Of a stretch of DNA of 64,000 bases, positions 46,652 through 58,778 are shown piece by piece. Position 1 is the stretch's first letter, and every line of letters begins with the position of its first letter. The notes beneath the pieces were generated by a model. It was not told the DNA's origin. It saw only the letters and a program-made list of their open reading frames with translations, and did not search any database. The stretch is from Apodospora peruviana (Eukaryota; Ascomycota; Sordariomycetes; Sordariales; Lasiosphaeriaceae), in contig JAUEDM010000003.1 in NCBI GenBank assembly GCA_033439685.1, positions 2,634,001 to 2,698,000 on the forward strand, in the 5' to 3' direction. The position numbers and the translations under genes are program-made.

Positions 46652-49600
46652 ATGGCGACTACGTCGAACATGTTTATGTACTCGCTCACGATCCAGCCGC
46701 CAACCAACATCACGCAGGCAGTGCTGGGTCAGTTCTCGGGCAACAAGGAGCAACAAATTATCACGGCTTCCGGCTCGCGCCTAACTCTCCTGCAGCTGGA
46801 CGCCAGGCAAGGAAAGCTGAATACCCTGCTGTCACACGACATTTTTGGCATCATTCGCGCCATCTCATCGTTCCGGCTTGCTGGCAGCCACAAGGGTGAG
46901 TTCGAGCTTCTCCCTCCTCCCCTCCCCCCTCCTTCCACATATTCCGCGAACAATTAGTGATTCTCGATCTGGTTCTCAGGTGCGCTGGGATGAATTGCCG
47001 CTCAGCCTTGCGTGCTGGTCGATGGATCATGTTGGAATCTGCGCAGATCGTGTGCTAAACCTCTTATGTCCTAGACTATATCATCTTGGCCACAGATTCA
47101 GGTCGAATCACTATCCTCGAATACACCCCTCAGACCAACAAGTTTACACGTATCCACCTCGAGACATTCGGCAAATCGGGTGTCCGCAGGGTTGTTCCCG
47201 GACAATATTTGGCCTCTGATCCTAAGGGCAGGGCTTGCCTAGTTGCGTCACTCGAAAAGAACAAGCTCGTCTACGTTCTAAATCGAAACTCCCAGGCGCA
47301 GCTCACAATATCGTCGCCTTTAGAAGCCCATAAACACGGTGTTCTAGTACTGTCACTGGTCGCTCTGGATGTTGGATACTCCAACCCTGTTTTTGCCGCC
47401 TTAGAACTGGATTATGCAGATGCGGACCAAGATCCAACAGGCCAGGCTCGTGAGGAGGCAGATACACAGCTCGTGTACTATGAGCTGGACTTGGGCCTGA
47501 ACCACGTTGTGCGAAAGTGGTCTGACACAGTCGACCCGACCTCATCACTGCTGTTCCAGGTTCCAGGAGGTTCCGATGGCCCAAGTGGCGTCCTCGTCTG
47601 TGGAGAGGAGAATGTCACCTACCGTCATTCGAATCAGGAAGCTTTCAGAGTTCCCATTCCCAGGCGACGAGGCGCGACCGAGGATCCGCAGCGGAAGCGC
47701 ATGATTGTCGCCGGAGTAATGCACAAGCTCAAAGGAAGCGTAGGCGCATTTTTTTTCCTGCTCCAGACCGACGACGGAGACTTATTCAAGGTGACACTCG
47801 ACATGGTCGAAGACGCCGAAGGAAACCAAACAGGGGAAGTGACTCGCCTGAAAATAAAGTACTTTGAGACCATCCCGGTGGCAACGAGTCTCTGCATTTT
47901 CAAGAGCGGATTTTTATTTACGGCCAGCGAGTTTGGCAATCACCACTTATACCAGTTCGAGAAGCTTGGCGATGAGGACGACCAGCCCGAGTTTACCAGC
48001 GACCAGTTCCCGACAGATCCTCAGAAGCCGTACGATCCGGTCTACTTCTACCCACGGGCGATGGGAAATCTTCAACTTTTCGAGAGCATGGATTCAATGA
48101 ATCCATTGATCGATTCTAAAGTGGCTAATTTGACGGGAGAGGATGCGCCTCAGATCTATTCAGTCTGCGGCAGTGGAGCAAGGAGTACATTCCGTACGCT
48201 CAAACACGGAATTGAAGTCTCGGAAATCGTTGCCTCGGAGCTTCCCGGAACGCCCGCTGCAGTTTGGACTACCAAGCTGAAGAAAGACGATGACTTCGAC
48301 GCGTATATGGTGCTATCGTTTACCAACGCAACCTTGGTTCTAAGTATCGGGGAGACCGTTGAAGAGGTTAGCGATAGTGGCCTGCTCACAGCCGTGCCAA
48401 CCCTGGCAGTGCAGCAACTGGGTGAAGAGGGCATTGTTCAAGTCCACCCCAAGGGTATTCGACATATCGTTCGGGGTCGTGTCAATGAATGGCCCGCTCC
48501 TCAACATCGTTCGATTGTTGCTGCTGCGACCAACGAAAACCAAGTCGTCATTGCCCTCAGCTCCGGTGAGATTGTCTATTTTGAGATGGACACGGACGGC
48601 GCCCTCGCCGAATATGACGAGAAAAAGGAGATGTCAGGTACCGTCACTTGCCTGAGCTTGGGCAGAGTCCCCGAAGGACACAAGCGAAGCTCATTTCTAG
48701 CCGTGGGATGTGACGACTGCACGGTTCGTATTTTGAGCCTGGATCCAGACTCGACGCTCGAGATGAAGTCCATTCAAGCTCTCACTGCGGCGCCGTCGTC
48801 CCTTTCAATCATGGCCATGGAGGACAGCTTTGGCGGCTTGACCTTATATCTTCACATTGGCTTGCATTCTGGAGTTTACCTGCGCACCGTCTTGGACGAA
48901 GTCACGGGCGAGCTCACAGATACCCGCCAGAAGTTCTTGGGTCCAAAGCCGACCAGACTTTTCCAAGTTTCGGTCCAAGACCAACCCTGTGTTCTAGCTC
49001 TAAGCTCGAGACCTTGGATCGGCTACACCGACCCTGTCACCAAAGGCTTCACCATGACGCCGTTGAGCTATACCGAGCTGGAATATGGATGGAATTTCAG
49101 CAGTGAACAGTGCCTAGAAGGTATGGTGGGAATCCACGGCAACTACTTGAGGTTAGTCTTTATCCCCTTTCCTTGCTTCTGCTGCTTCCATGATGATAAA
49201 AGGGATTCCTATGCCCATGGGCGATGAGGTATTGAAACAATCATCGAATTGTATCAATTGTTCCTTCTGACGAAGCGCTTTTGGCTACTCTTTACATAAT
49301 TGCTCTATGTTGATTCTGGGACTAACCGCAACTGGACAGAATCTTCACCATCGAAAAGCTGGGTGGTAACCTCATCCAAAAGTCATGTCTGCTCACGCAT
49401 ACGCCCAAGCGGTTAGTGAAACACCCTGACCACCCGTGCTTTTATACGATCGAGTCCGACAACAACACACTTCCTCCGGATTTGCAGGCGCAGTTGCTCG
49501 CTCAACCAAATGCTGTTAATGGCGAGGCAAAAGATCTACCGACAGATGTCTTTGGTCACCCCCGCGCCAACGGCCGATGGGCGTCTTGCATAAGCGTTAT

Positions 49601-50736
49601 CGATCCTACTGGCGACGAGCCAAGTGTCATTCAGAAGATTGACATTACTGGAAATGAGGCTGCCGTTAGTGCCGCGGTCGTGCCATTCGCTTCGCAGGAA
49701 GGCGAGAGTTTTCTGATCGTCGGCACCGGAAAGAACATGGTGCTCAACCCCCGCCAGTTTACCGAAGGCTGTATCCACGTGTACCGATTCCATGATGATG
49801 GCAGAGATCTCGAGTTCATCCACAGTACAACGGTGGAGGAGCCACCTATGGCCCTGACTGCTTTCCAGGGTCGTCTTCTTGCCGGCATTGGCAAAACGCT
49901 TCGGGTTTATGATTTAGGTATCAAGCAGCTGTTGCGGAAGTCGCAAGCCGTTGTTGCTCCGCAGCTCATTGTGTCGCTGCAAACCCAGGGCAGTCGCATC
50001 GTTGTCGGAGATGTCCAGCAGGGTCTCATCTACGTGGTCTACAAGCAAGACAGCAACAAGCTCATTCCCTTTGCCGATGACTCTGTCAACCGCTGGACGA
50101 CCTGCACTACAATGGTCGACTACGAATCGGTCGCGGGAGGCGACAAGTTCGGCAACCTTTGGGTCATGCGGTGCCCGGAGAAGATCAGCCTGGAGTCGGA
50201 CGAGCCAGGTTCTGAAATCCAGCTGACCCACGCGCGGGAATACTTGCATGGTACACCGAACCGTCTCAATCTGATGGCTCACTACTATACGCAGGATCTT
50301 CCGACAAGCATCTGCAAGACTAGTTTAGTGGTGGGTGGACAGGAGGTCCTCGTCTGGAGTGGCATCCAGGGTACCGTGGGCGTCATCATCCCGTTCGTGA
50401 ACCGAGAGGATGTAGACTTCTTCCAAGCGCTGGAGAACCACATGCGGAGCGAGGATCCTCCGCTCGCTGGTCGTGATCACTTGATTTATCGAGGTTATTA
50501 CGTTCCTGTCAAGGGCGTGATCGACGGAGATTTGTGCGAGAGGTTCAGTCTGCTTCCCAACGACAAGAAGCAGATGATTGCGGGCGAGCTGGATCGCTCG
50601 GTGCGTGAAATCGAGCGCAAGATCTCGGTGAGTTCTCCTATGCCTATCCCAGCGTTCTGTGCCATTTACGCGTTACTGGCCAAGCTGACAAGTGATTTTC
50701 TTGCCACAGGATATCCGCACCAGATCTGCTTTCTAA
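46652..50736 (+). CDS. rse1: Rse1/SF3B3, U2 snRNP splicing factor
   Basis: Rse1 is a large beta-propeller scaffold of the SF3b complex in the U2 snRNP and helps the spliceosome bind the branch site. Four exons join in phase: 46652-46895, 47075-49151, 49340-50627 and 50710-50736. The product is 1211 residues, close to human SF3B3 (about 1217). The N-terminus reads MFMYSLTIQPPTNITQAVLG and SGRITILEYTPQTNKFTRIH, both typical of the family. The C-terminal CPSF-A-like domain includes PMALTAFQGRLLAGIGKTLR and NLWVMRCPEK, and the last exon of 27 nt ends DIRTRSAF, near-universal in SF3B3. The start ATG has a good context (GCAGCCATGG). The gene shares a 412 bp promoter with mss51 and converges on the LysM gene. 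Confidence 0.97.
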
Positions 50737-51323
50737 GCAGGTTGACTTTTGTCTTGACTTTTGATTTACTTAGTTTGGGGGATCCTTCTAGACACGAAGA
50801 ACCACTTTTTTGATACCTGCTTGAACTTTTATTCCAAAAAGCGTGTTGGTTGGGGCTTGCTGGTTTTTGCATAGGGAACAAGGCGTACTGGTACTAAGTT
50901 GAGTTCCTTTTCGTCGTGGAATTAACAAAGGGCGTTCTTACTGGCGGTACACCAGACCTCGTTCGTTTTCATGCATTATAACTGTATATCGGTATATACA
51001 GGATTTTGGAGGCACAATGGATACCCTTCTAATGGTACATATAAGGGAGCCCGGGGGTTTGCTTAAGGCGTATTTGGCGTCTCTGTCAGGCACGGACGTT
51101 ACGGGAAAGAAACCCGCCCAGCAAAACGCGAAGGTGTTATAACTTGTACTCCATGGTCTTACTGATACATTGAGGTCCTTCTGTTCCCGTGAGTGTCTGG
51201 TTCACTCTCATCTAATGCGTTAAAGTGATTTGTTGTTGAAAATCACCACGTTCTCCACTCCTCGCCCCTACCGCTTCCTTTACCCAGGAGACGACGGGGG
51301 TCTTGAGTTTAGAAGCAGAAAAA
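50737..51323. other. Convergent 3' spacer
   Basis: 3' regions of rse1 and the LysM gene facing each other. Nothing else supported. Confidence 0.6.
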
Positions 51324-51395
51324 CTAACTCCGATTCCTTGACCGAGAACCACCGCCACCATCCCTCAAAAGACGCAGCCGCTGATACCTCGTCCC

Positions 51396-51426
<31 letters not shown>

Positions 51427-52403
51427 TTCCCCTTCCTTCCGTCATTGTTGGCGCTAGTACCATGATCCAGGAGCATCGGATGATCGAGTTCCCACGCCTC
51501 ATCGGCAAAATAGGCCTCGGTCGCCAGGTCGAGGTCGTAGCCGGCCTGCTCGAGATATAAGACCGCTACGTCGTAGTCGGCGACCTTGCAGGCGACCATC
51601 CAGCGGCGGATTTTCGCTTTGCGCGCTTCTTCTTCTTCGCCCTCGACGGGGCGCGGGGAGAGGCTTATCCCGCCTCGGACGGAGGGGATCAGGACGGTGC
51701 GTCGGCCGAGGAGCAGGTGATCTGATGTTAGGCGGTTGGCTTGCCGAAGGACGGGGATGGGGACGTTGTAGCGCAGGGAGAGGGATGTTACGGTGTCGTG
51801 GTCGTGGTTTAGGAAGTGGAGGATGTCTTGTTGTTGGTGGCCTCCGTTTTCGCTTTCTTCGGAGGAGTCTTGTGCTTGTTGTTGTTGTTGTTGTTTTTCG
51901 GAGGAGGTATACTTGTTGGTATCGTCGTTGTTCCAGTATGGTGGGGGGAGGGTATCATCTGGCGGCGGTGTTCTGGAGTATGGTGGAGGATCAGTCGCGG
52001 AGATGCTGGCCGGAGTAATAGTGGCAGACCTGTGGTAGTATGATGGAGGCTCTTTCAGGCGGTTGAGAGGGATGACGGCGGATAGTGATGAGGAAGAGCT
52101 GGAAGGCGATGAGGTCTGGCAGTAAGGGCAATAAGACCCGAAGCGAGCGTTGTTCTGTGTCAGTGATTACTGTTAGATTCTAGAGGACGAGCTTTGTTGG
52201 CGATTTGTGTCCGATAAAAGACGAACAATTATGCAGTTTCCGCATATCACTCGCGTGCAACATTCCAGTTTGCGGTTGTCTGGAAGTGGTATTGGCTTCT
52301 CAGATGTCGACGACTCGGACGGGTGGTATCTCGGGACTTGGGAGAGGAGGGTTGCGCAGGTGCAGCAGGCCTGCTGGTCTTGACCAATCCTCATGGTTAC
52401 CAT
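51324..52403 (-). CDS. Intracellular LysM-domain protein with Cys-rich N-terminus
   Basis: Exons 52227-52403 and 51324-52154 join in phase across a 72 nt intron to give 335 residues. The N-terminus has no signal peptide but has a zinc-ribbon or RING-like set of cysteines: CCTC near residue 12, CC and CGNC before the intron, and CPYC just after it. A Pro/Ser and Gln-rich linker follows. A single LysM domain lies at about 169-213 (DTVTSLSLRYNVPIPVLRQA, then LLLGRRTVLIPS). The C-terminal helical segment (VADYDVAVLYLEQAGYDLDL, then EAYFADEAWELDHP) resembles a UBA/CUE-like fold with the acidic end common in such fungal proteins. Unlike secreted LysM effectors that bind chitin, this layout points to a cytosolic or nuclear protein. 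Function unknown. An alternative start is the ATG at 52394. Confidence 0.85.
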
Positions 52404-53917
52404 GCTAATAATGTAAAGACACAACGGTAGGTTCTCTTGTGATGATAGATTTGGTAATGAAGAGAAATTGATCAAAACTCTCCACAATGAGACCGTAGAA
52501 ACTAAGGTACGGATTAGATAGCGGGCGGCTTCGGACGGGACGGGGGGTGGTTTGCATTATCATGTGGCGGGGTGACGTCCATGATGCAGGCCTGGGACTT
52601 ATCGATAAGCTCCGTCTTGCACTTGCTTCACGGATGTGGCCGGAGCAAAGACCCCCGCCAAGTTCCCGGCCGTGGTCGGCGTGGTGGTACCGTCCGCTGG
52701 TAGGGGGGTTTCCATGTTCAAGGGAAAGGACGGGTGGGAACAGGTTCTCCGTTGTCTTCCATCAGTCCGCCAGAAGCATCAGAAGCCAGGAACGCAACAC
52801 ACCACTTCAGATACCTATATAAGGTAATTCCATATTGCCAGCTACCGAAGACCACCAAAAAAAGCCCCATTATTCCGGCAATTGTCAACACCCCACGCTC
52901 GGCAGCCGCACGCATTGATCGGTTGCTGAGCCCCGTCTCTTCCAAATCGACCAGAGTTTCGTCGTCTCTGTAATATGAAAACACCATCTTGAGTTACTCG
53001 GCACATCATACCCGGGCAATCATGATGATGGATCATGGCGGCACGGTCAATCCGTCGGTGTTGAGAAGGTCGAGCGAGACCTGCGAGTGGTGGCTCACCC
53101 TGCTTACCTGGCATTGCAGCAAAACCCGTGGGAGCGAAGTGACGCAGGACGAGCATGATATGAAAGAAGCTACCGATCTCCGATTCGCTCGGACCGGGAA
53201 CCTTCGGAGGATATGGAAGAAATGGTATCCGTCTTTGTCGTCAGAGGTGCCAGACTAAAAAAGCAAAGAGACGACGTGCAATCCGCAGCACTGGGCCCAA
53301 TCATTGGCAGGATGCTGCTTGCACTAACACGGCTCTGTGGCGCCCCGCAGCAGCGTGTCACAGGGGATGGATAGGCGGACAGGACGAAGCCAGCGAATCC
53401 ATCGAGGACCCTCTCCAGTGAGCAAGCACATGGACTGTAAGCGGTCTGTCAGTGACGGGACTTGACTGTCAGTCGGTTCCGCAACCCGTCCTCCAGATAA
53501 AATGTGGGGTCGCTTGTATCTTGTACCCGCAAACAAATTCCGCATCGCGGCCTCCATCCGAAACCTTGCCCCATGGCACAGCAGTTCTCCCGCCGCCAGG
53601 GACTCATCACTCGAGCTAGTTCTGTGGGGCACTGAAGCGGTGGGGTCGGGCCTGGATTCAGTGGATTGCGCGAGGTGAAGGCAACCTCAGGCAACCTCTC
53701 CATCCCAACTGGTAGGTTCTACGGAAAACTCCCGTAACCCAGGCAGGAAGGGAAGGGGCTAGTTGGTAGTGAAAAGTACTTGAACCAAGAGCTTCCCGGC
53801 CGTGCCATTCTTCCATTTTGCCTATCTTTGCACCCAAGCTTCTGTCGTGAAAACACTGTGACCGACTGGACCGGAAAGATAACTCTGCTAAATTTACCTA
53901 GCTCGCTACCAAGTGAG
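52404..53917. other. Mostly non-coding spacer between the LysM gene and iah1
   Basis: Divergent upstream regions of both genes. The only frame worth listing is the small membrane ORF at 52718-52987. Confidence 0.5.
52718..52987 (-). CDS. Possible small single-pass membrane protein
   Basis: An ATG-started frame of 89 codons, beginning MVFSYYRDDETLVDLEETGL. It has an acidic, polar N-terminus, one clear hydrophobic segment (GVLTIAGIMGLFLVVFGSW, about residues 32-50) and a polar tail. The order charged-membrane-polar looks protein-like. A CATATTACAG just before RDDET could be a splice acceptor, so the true first exon may lie upstream. No family recognised, and chance cannot be excluded. Confidence 0.35.
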   Translation of the reverse strand: MVFSYYRDDETLVDLEETGLSNRSMRAAAERGVLTIAGIMGLFLVVFGSWQYGITLYRYLKWCVAFLASDASGGLMEDNGEPVPTRPFP

Positions 53918-54913
53918 ATGGCGGTAAGGATGATCTATACTGATACCCCTAGGTATGACTTGACAGACGCTGACCCCGTCATCCTATAGGTCCCCTACCC
54001 GCAGGTCGTCTTGTTTGGCGACTCTCTGTTCCAGGGAGCCGCAAAGACGGCTGACGGCTTTTCCTTTCAGGGAGCCCTGCAAGATCGTGCGTGGCTTCTT
54101 TTTCTGTATGTGGTGTTCAGGAACTAACACACCTTATTCACGCCAGAGTGTATGCGCCGGTTTGACGTGGTTAACCGCGGCTTCTCTGGGTATAACACGT
54201 CGAACGCCCTCAAGGCATTGCCGCAGATCTTTGCCATGCCGACTGAAGGTGGGCCGAAGCTTCGGTATCTTGTGTGTTCCCTGGTTCCGCAGCACGCGTC
54301 TACTGTTTGGGGCTAACTCTCATTGCTACCCAAATTGCAGTTTATTCTTCTCGGGGCCAACGACGCTTCTCTGAAGCGATCTGTAGACAACCAGCATGTG
54401 CCACGACCCAAGTTCAAGGAGAACCTGACCCGGATCATAACACACCCCAACATCACGGCCCACAAGCCCAAGATCTTCTTGATTACCCCGCCGCCGTTGG
54501 ATGAGATGCGAATGAAAGTCGTTGATCTTGAAAATGGCTACCATGATGTATCGCGGAAGGCCAAGATCAGCGCCTCGTACTCGGAGGCGGTCCGGGAAGT
54601 AGCGGCGGAGAACCCGGGGGTCACGCTGATCGACCTCTGGAAGGCGTTGATGGCCGCCGCCATCGAAAAGACACCCGGCTTCGACCCCGCGGTCGCGGTG
54701 CTCGGCGACCCGGAGAGCGAAGTGCGAGGCTACCTGGAACAGCTGCTCCCGGATGGTCTGCACATGAGCGCCGAGGCTTACCGTATCTTCTATGACATGG
54801 TGCAGCCCCACCTGGGCTCCGAGTGGGCGGACACGCGTGAAGAGGACAAGGTTGGATATCTGCTGCCGGACTGGCGTGATGCGCCATGGTTGGAGGAAGG
54901 TATTCAATCCTAG
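53918..54913 (+). CDS. iah1: SGNH/GDSL esterase, isoamyl acetate hydrolase type
   Basis: Yeast Iah1 hydrolyses short-chain acetate esters such as isoamyl acetate. Four exons join in phase: 53918-53923, 53990-54086, 54147-54271 and 54341-54913, giving 266 residues. The SGNH signature is complete: Ser14 in FGDSLFQ, the Gly of RGFSGYNTS, Asn83 in LGANDAS, and Asp214/His217 in PDGLHMS. There is no signal peptide, so the enzyme is probably cytosolic. The first exon is only 6 nt (Met-Ala): the ATG at 53918 is followed at once by a GTAAGG donor, and the next exon starts VPYPQVVLFGDS in frame. This matches the family start closely and explains why no ATG lies nearer the catalytic motif. Confidence 0.92.
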
Positions 54914-56253
54914 GTCCGTCATTCTAGGGCGAAGGGCCATGTCATTCTAACCGTCTGTCCGGACAGTTTTAGACAGTACTTAGGTTAGTTGTCTGCGATG
55001 ATCTGGGAAAAAGCATCCTCGTGCGGATCTGAAGAGCCAGAGATTTATCTGTACCTACTGTATACAGAAGTTCCGGGCACTTTGTGTATTCGGTTCCACA
55101 GCAATTCAAAAGAATTTGGAAATATTTCATTAAAGGATCTCCCAAGGCTTGGACACATGCCAAACCAGGCCATATCTCCAAATCTCCAACTTTGTCCAGC
55201 TTAGTCATGATCTCTTTGCTGGTGAAGTGCCAGCTGAGTGCGCTGATTGGCGGTAGGCATTTGCGAAACGGGGGATCTCCACTGACAACCAACGGGAGGG
55301 CACGCTATGAGTGCACGCATCATGAGCAGTCGTCTACCGTAATTCTAACCTCTCCCTCCTGCTAAAAACAAGAAGCCGGATCCCACCGCAACTTACACAC
55401 ACGCCGCTTTGCCTCACAACGATCCCGGACGAGCCTTCTTCAGCAAGCGCTTCTACGTAGTCAATACTTTGTCGGCGCGTCCTGATCTCATCGATCCGAT
55501 ATTGACACGACGACCATCCACAACCATCGCCTCACCATCTAAAGTTAGACACGCCGCTGATACGCTTCTGTTATCGACCGATCCTGTGGAAACAATAATA
55601 ACTTGCCGACCCGGTGCAAGTGAGAACACGCGCTTCACGCTCTTAATCCCAATTGCATCTCGTTGCGTTCATTTTTGGGCGGCGATCGGTCTAGTCTAAC
55701 CCGTACTTCGAATTATTACAGCTAGTGTTTGCCCGAGCATTCGTACCATCGCGTTATACGATTTTATTGTCGTGTTTCCAGATTCAGCCGACCACTTTCT
55801 GTGACTGCCCACGCCCGAACACTGTCTGCGCGTTTTCGGCGTCGAAATTCTCCGAACCATACTTCCTGTCTTCGAGTACAATCCAAACGAAACATTCCCA
55901 AGATCTTGTTCTCCGCGACCTTCATCGATTTACGGCATTACCCCCAACCCCCAACCCCTCCCCCACACTGTCGACGTCGGCCATCGTTACGCCTTCACCG
56001 TTCTACCACCGTAGCTCTGGGTACACCATCGAGCGCGAGAGGCGTACCGTGGAAAGGCCCGGTGGTCTTTTCCTGGCGATGTGGGGGGCGGTGGTCTTCG
56101 AGATCTGATATTTCAAGGATCGAGGTCAGATAGAGACACGACATTTGTACCTGGCGGGCCTAAACATTCCTTGTCGCTGCGTGGTCGTTACTCCGGAGAA
56201 CACTGCTGTATCCATCTGGCTTCGCATCACCACACTTACATACTTGTCCGGGC
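54914..56253. other. Intergenic between iah1 and the next plus-strand gene
   Basis: 3' region of iah1 and promoter/leader of the gene at 56254. The part 55700-56250 is C-rich with short overlapping frames, as in leaders. No gene supported. Confidence 0.55.
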
Positions 56254-58252
56254 ATGGATTCGCGCTTCCTCGTCACCCGCGAAGAATTCCACGATGTCCA
56301 GATGGACCTGAAGCGCGTCCAGTCCATCCAGCAACACCACTCGGAGAGGCTACGGTTGCTGGAGAAGCGCCAGGCAGACGACGCCGCCTTGAAGTCTGTC
56401 TGGAACTCCCCTTTCCCGAGTGCTCTCGGGGGCACACCTCAGCATGGTGAGCATGTGACACCGTGCCCACCACAGCTCCCCAGACATAGCTGATTACTTC
56501 TTAGGCCCGGTCCATATGCCAACAAACGAGCTGTTTAGTGACCTCGAGGAGCAGAGCCATAGCTTGTTGGGCTCCCTGCCCCTAGAGGCGGAGGATGAAC
56601 CGACCAGGAAAGGTGCGGCATCGAGAGCAAACAGCGTCCGCTTTGACGAAAGTGCGTTGCATGGCTCGAATTGGGGAGCCCATAGCGGCCGTCATTCTGG
56701 TGACTTCGGCACCATACGCCCGGGCAGCGAGATGGGCGGCCACCAGATGATGGAGAGGTCGCTCTCCCACAAGTCGGATGGAAGGCACAGTTCTGCGGGG
56801 TACTCGGTTCATTCGACCAATTCCGGTGTCTCGGGACGGGCCAGCAGCCTCGGACTGGACACCAACTTTATGATCGGTGACCCTGAAGACGACTCGCCGC
56901 TTGATGTCCCGGAACCTCCTCCCGGGCTCTTTGTTCTGGGCTCTGCTCCGTCCATCATCAGATGCTGGCTTACCACAAATTTCACGTCAAGCAGTCTGCT
57001 CTACGCCGTCGTTTGTACCGGCTCGCAGAAATCAACCGTGGAGTACTCCCTGCTTAAGGAGCTGGAACTTGTTAATAACATACACGGGGATGTGGACGGG
57101 GTCTTTCGGATCACCCTGCCCGTTTTCTTGGCCGAAGCCAGGGTCACGCAGTCGAATTCTAGATCAACAAGCCCGGCCCCGCAACTTCCCAGCATCACAT
57201 CCTCGTTTGAGGTAACAGGACTGGACCAGGAACAGCTCCCAGACATTAAGAAGAGTATTCGCGTCTTCATCGGTAGCCACACGCTGAGGATGCACAGTGC
57301 CGACCTTCTTCTCTCCCAAAACTCAATGACACTATACGGCGATCATCGTGCCAAGCTTTCCGTTCCATTTGTCCGCCCCGAAGACGACGCCGTTTTCAAG
57401 CACCTGACCACTGCCAATATGGTGCCTGGTCGACAGAAATTGAACGCTAGCGCCCCTGAGTTTGTCTTTGGCGACAAGTCGGCTAAGACTTCGGTCCAGG
57501 ACAACGGAGAGTCGACCTTTGCGGAGTCTAAAGGCGGAGATAATGGTTCCGAAGGATTAATATCGCCAGCAAGCCAGCCCAGTCGGCCTGCGCAGACGGT
57601 CACCACGAGCACCACATCTGTGAACGGCGTGGAGGGTGAGAAACAGGCCTCGGAACCAGCGGTGCCCGAGACAACCGGGAAAGACAACTCTGGGTCAACA
57701 GAAGGTAGACGTCGTGAGCCGAACGTGGCGATCCGGACGGCATGGCGACAAGCGGCAATAGGCTCTAGTGGCGAGAACGCGCAGCTTCTAAGTGGCTATC
57801 AGCCACCGACTCGAGCACGAAACATGAAGGTTCTAAAACCAACCAGATCAACCATCTCGTCGTCGTCTGCGAGAACGGGGGCGTCGTACGAGCCAGCTCC
57901 AGCGCCGCGATCCAGCGGAGAGTATAGCCGACGAAAGAGTGGACCGGAGAGCAGTCATCCACCTAGCAGCAGTAGCAGCGGCAGTTGGGGGAACTCGAAC
58001 AAGCGAAGTGTGAGCAGCAGTACTACTACCCCAATGAATACGAGCATGGGGAATTTTAGGAGCGGAGTTGAGTTAAGCAGTGTCAAGCTGCAGTCGTCGG
58101 CTAACAATCAGCACCACGATGCCACCGTAAAGGGATCGCCGACGACGCCTACTGTGCCGAGGACAGCGAATAATCCGCTAGGGGGTGCGACGGCGTTTTC
58201 GTGGATTGCTCAGCCGAGCCAGTCGACTACTTCGGCTGCTTCGGGTGAATAA
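56254..58252 (+). CDS. Conserved Pezizomycotina protein, function unknown
   Basis: Exons 56254-56446 and 56505-58252 join in phase across a 58 nt intron to give 646 residues. The N-terminus (MDSRFLVTREEFHDVQMDLK, then HHSERLRLLEKRQ) predicts a short coiled coil. A Ser/Gly-rich segment follows, then a folded part at about 215-370 (PSIIRCWLTTNFTSSSLLYA, then KKSIRVFIGSHTLRMHSADL and DHRAKLSVPFVRPEDD). The C-terminal 250 residues are low complexity. I remember related fungal proteins being labelled ubiquitin hydrolase 19 by automatic annotation, but no Cys/His boxes of a USP peptidase are visible, so I do not adopt that name. The folded part could be a peptidase-like or binding domain; function is open. 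Confidence 0.88.
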
Positions 58253-58778
58253 GGTATTTATTTGGGGAAGAGTGGGTTTGGGAGTCGTTTGTAACAGCGA
58301 ACAACCGGAGTGTTGTCTTGTGCTGTCATGCTGTTGTTGAGATCCTGAGGGTCATGGATGTAGACATCCAGGCTTTAGCGAAAGAGGTGCGTGCCTGACG
58401 CGAATGGCCACCAGAATATCAAAAAGATAAAAATAAAAAATAAAGAAAATTTCTCGATGATTTTCAGCAATAACTTGATGAACGCAGGGGCTATATGATA
58501 CTGATCTCCTCTGCCCGTTTCCCCGTCCCACCCCAGACAGCTGAATACCTACCTTACCTCATTACTGACCCTCTAAGCAGACAGTTACATATAGTCAATG
58601 ATCAACAATCACACTCACTCACAGCCCTCTTCACTGTCAAGGGTGTTTTACCACCTTCATCTGATTTAGCCTACAACGACCAGACCACACCACCCCAAAA
58701 CTTCCCATCACCAACTTAACTACCTAGGTAACTAATCCCCCCTATACATGTATCCTGCGGTGATAACTATGTACCTGT
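58253..58778. other. Convergent 3' spacer
   Basis: 3' regions of two convergent genes. It contains A-rich tracts near 58420-58450 and an ACTACCTAGGTAACTA motif near 58719. Confidence 0.6.

Noticed and set aside
56254..58252. Ubiquitin carboxyl-terminal hydrolase 19 as a name for this gene
   Set aside because: No USP Cys or His box can be seen; I suspect an automatic label, so the gene is left as conserved with unknown function.
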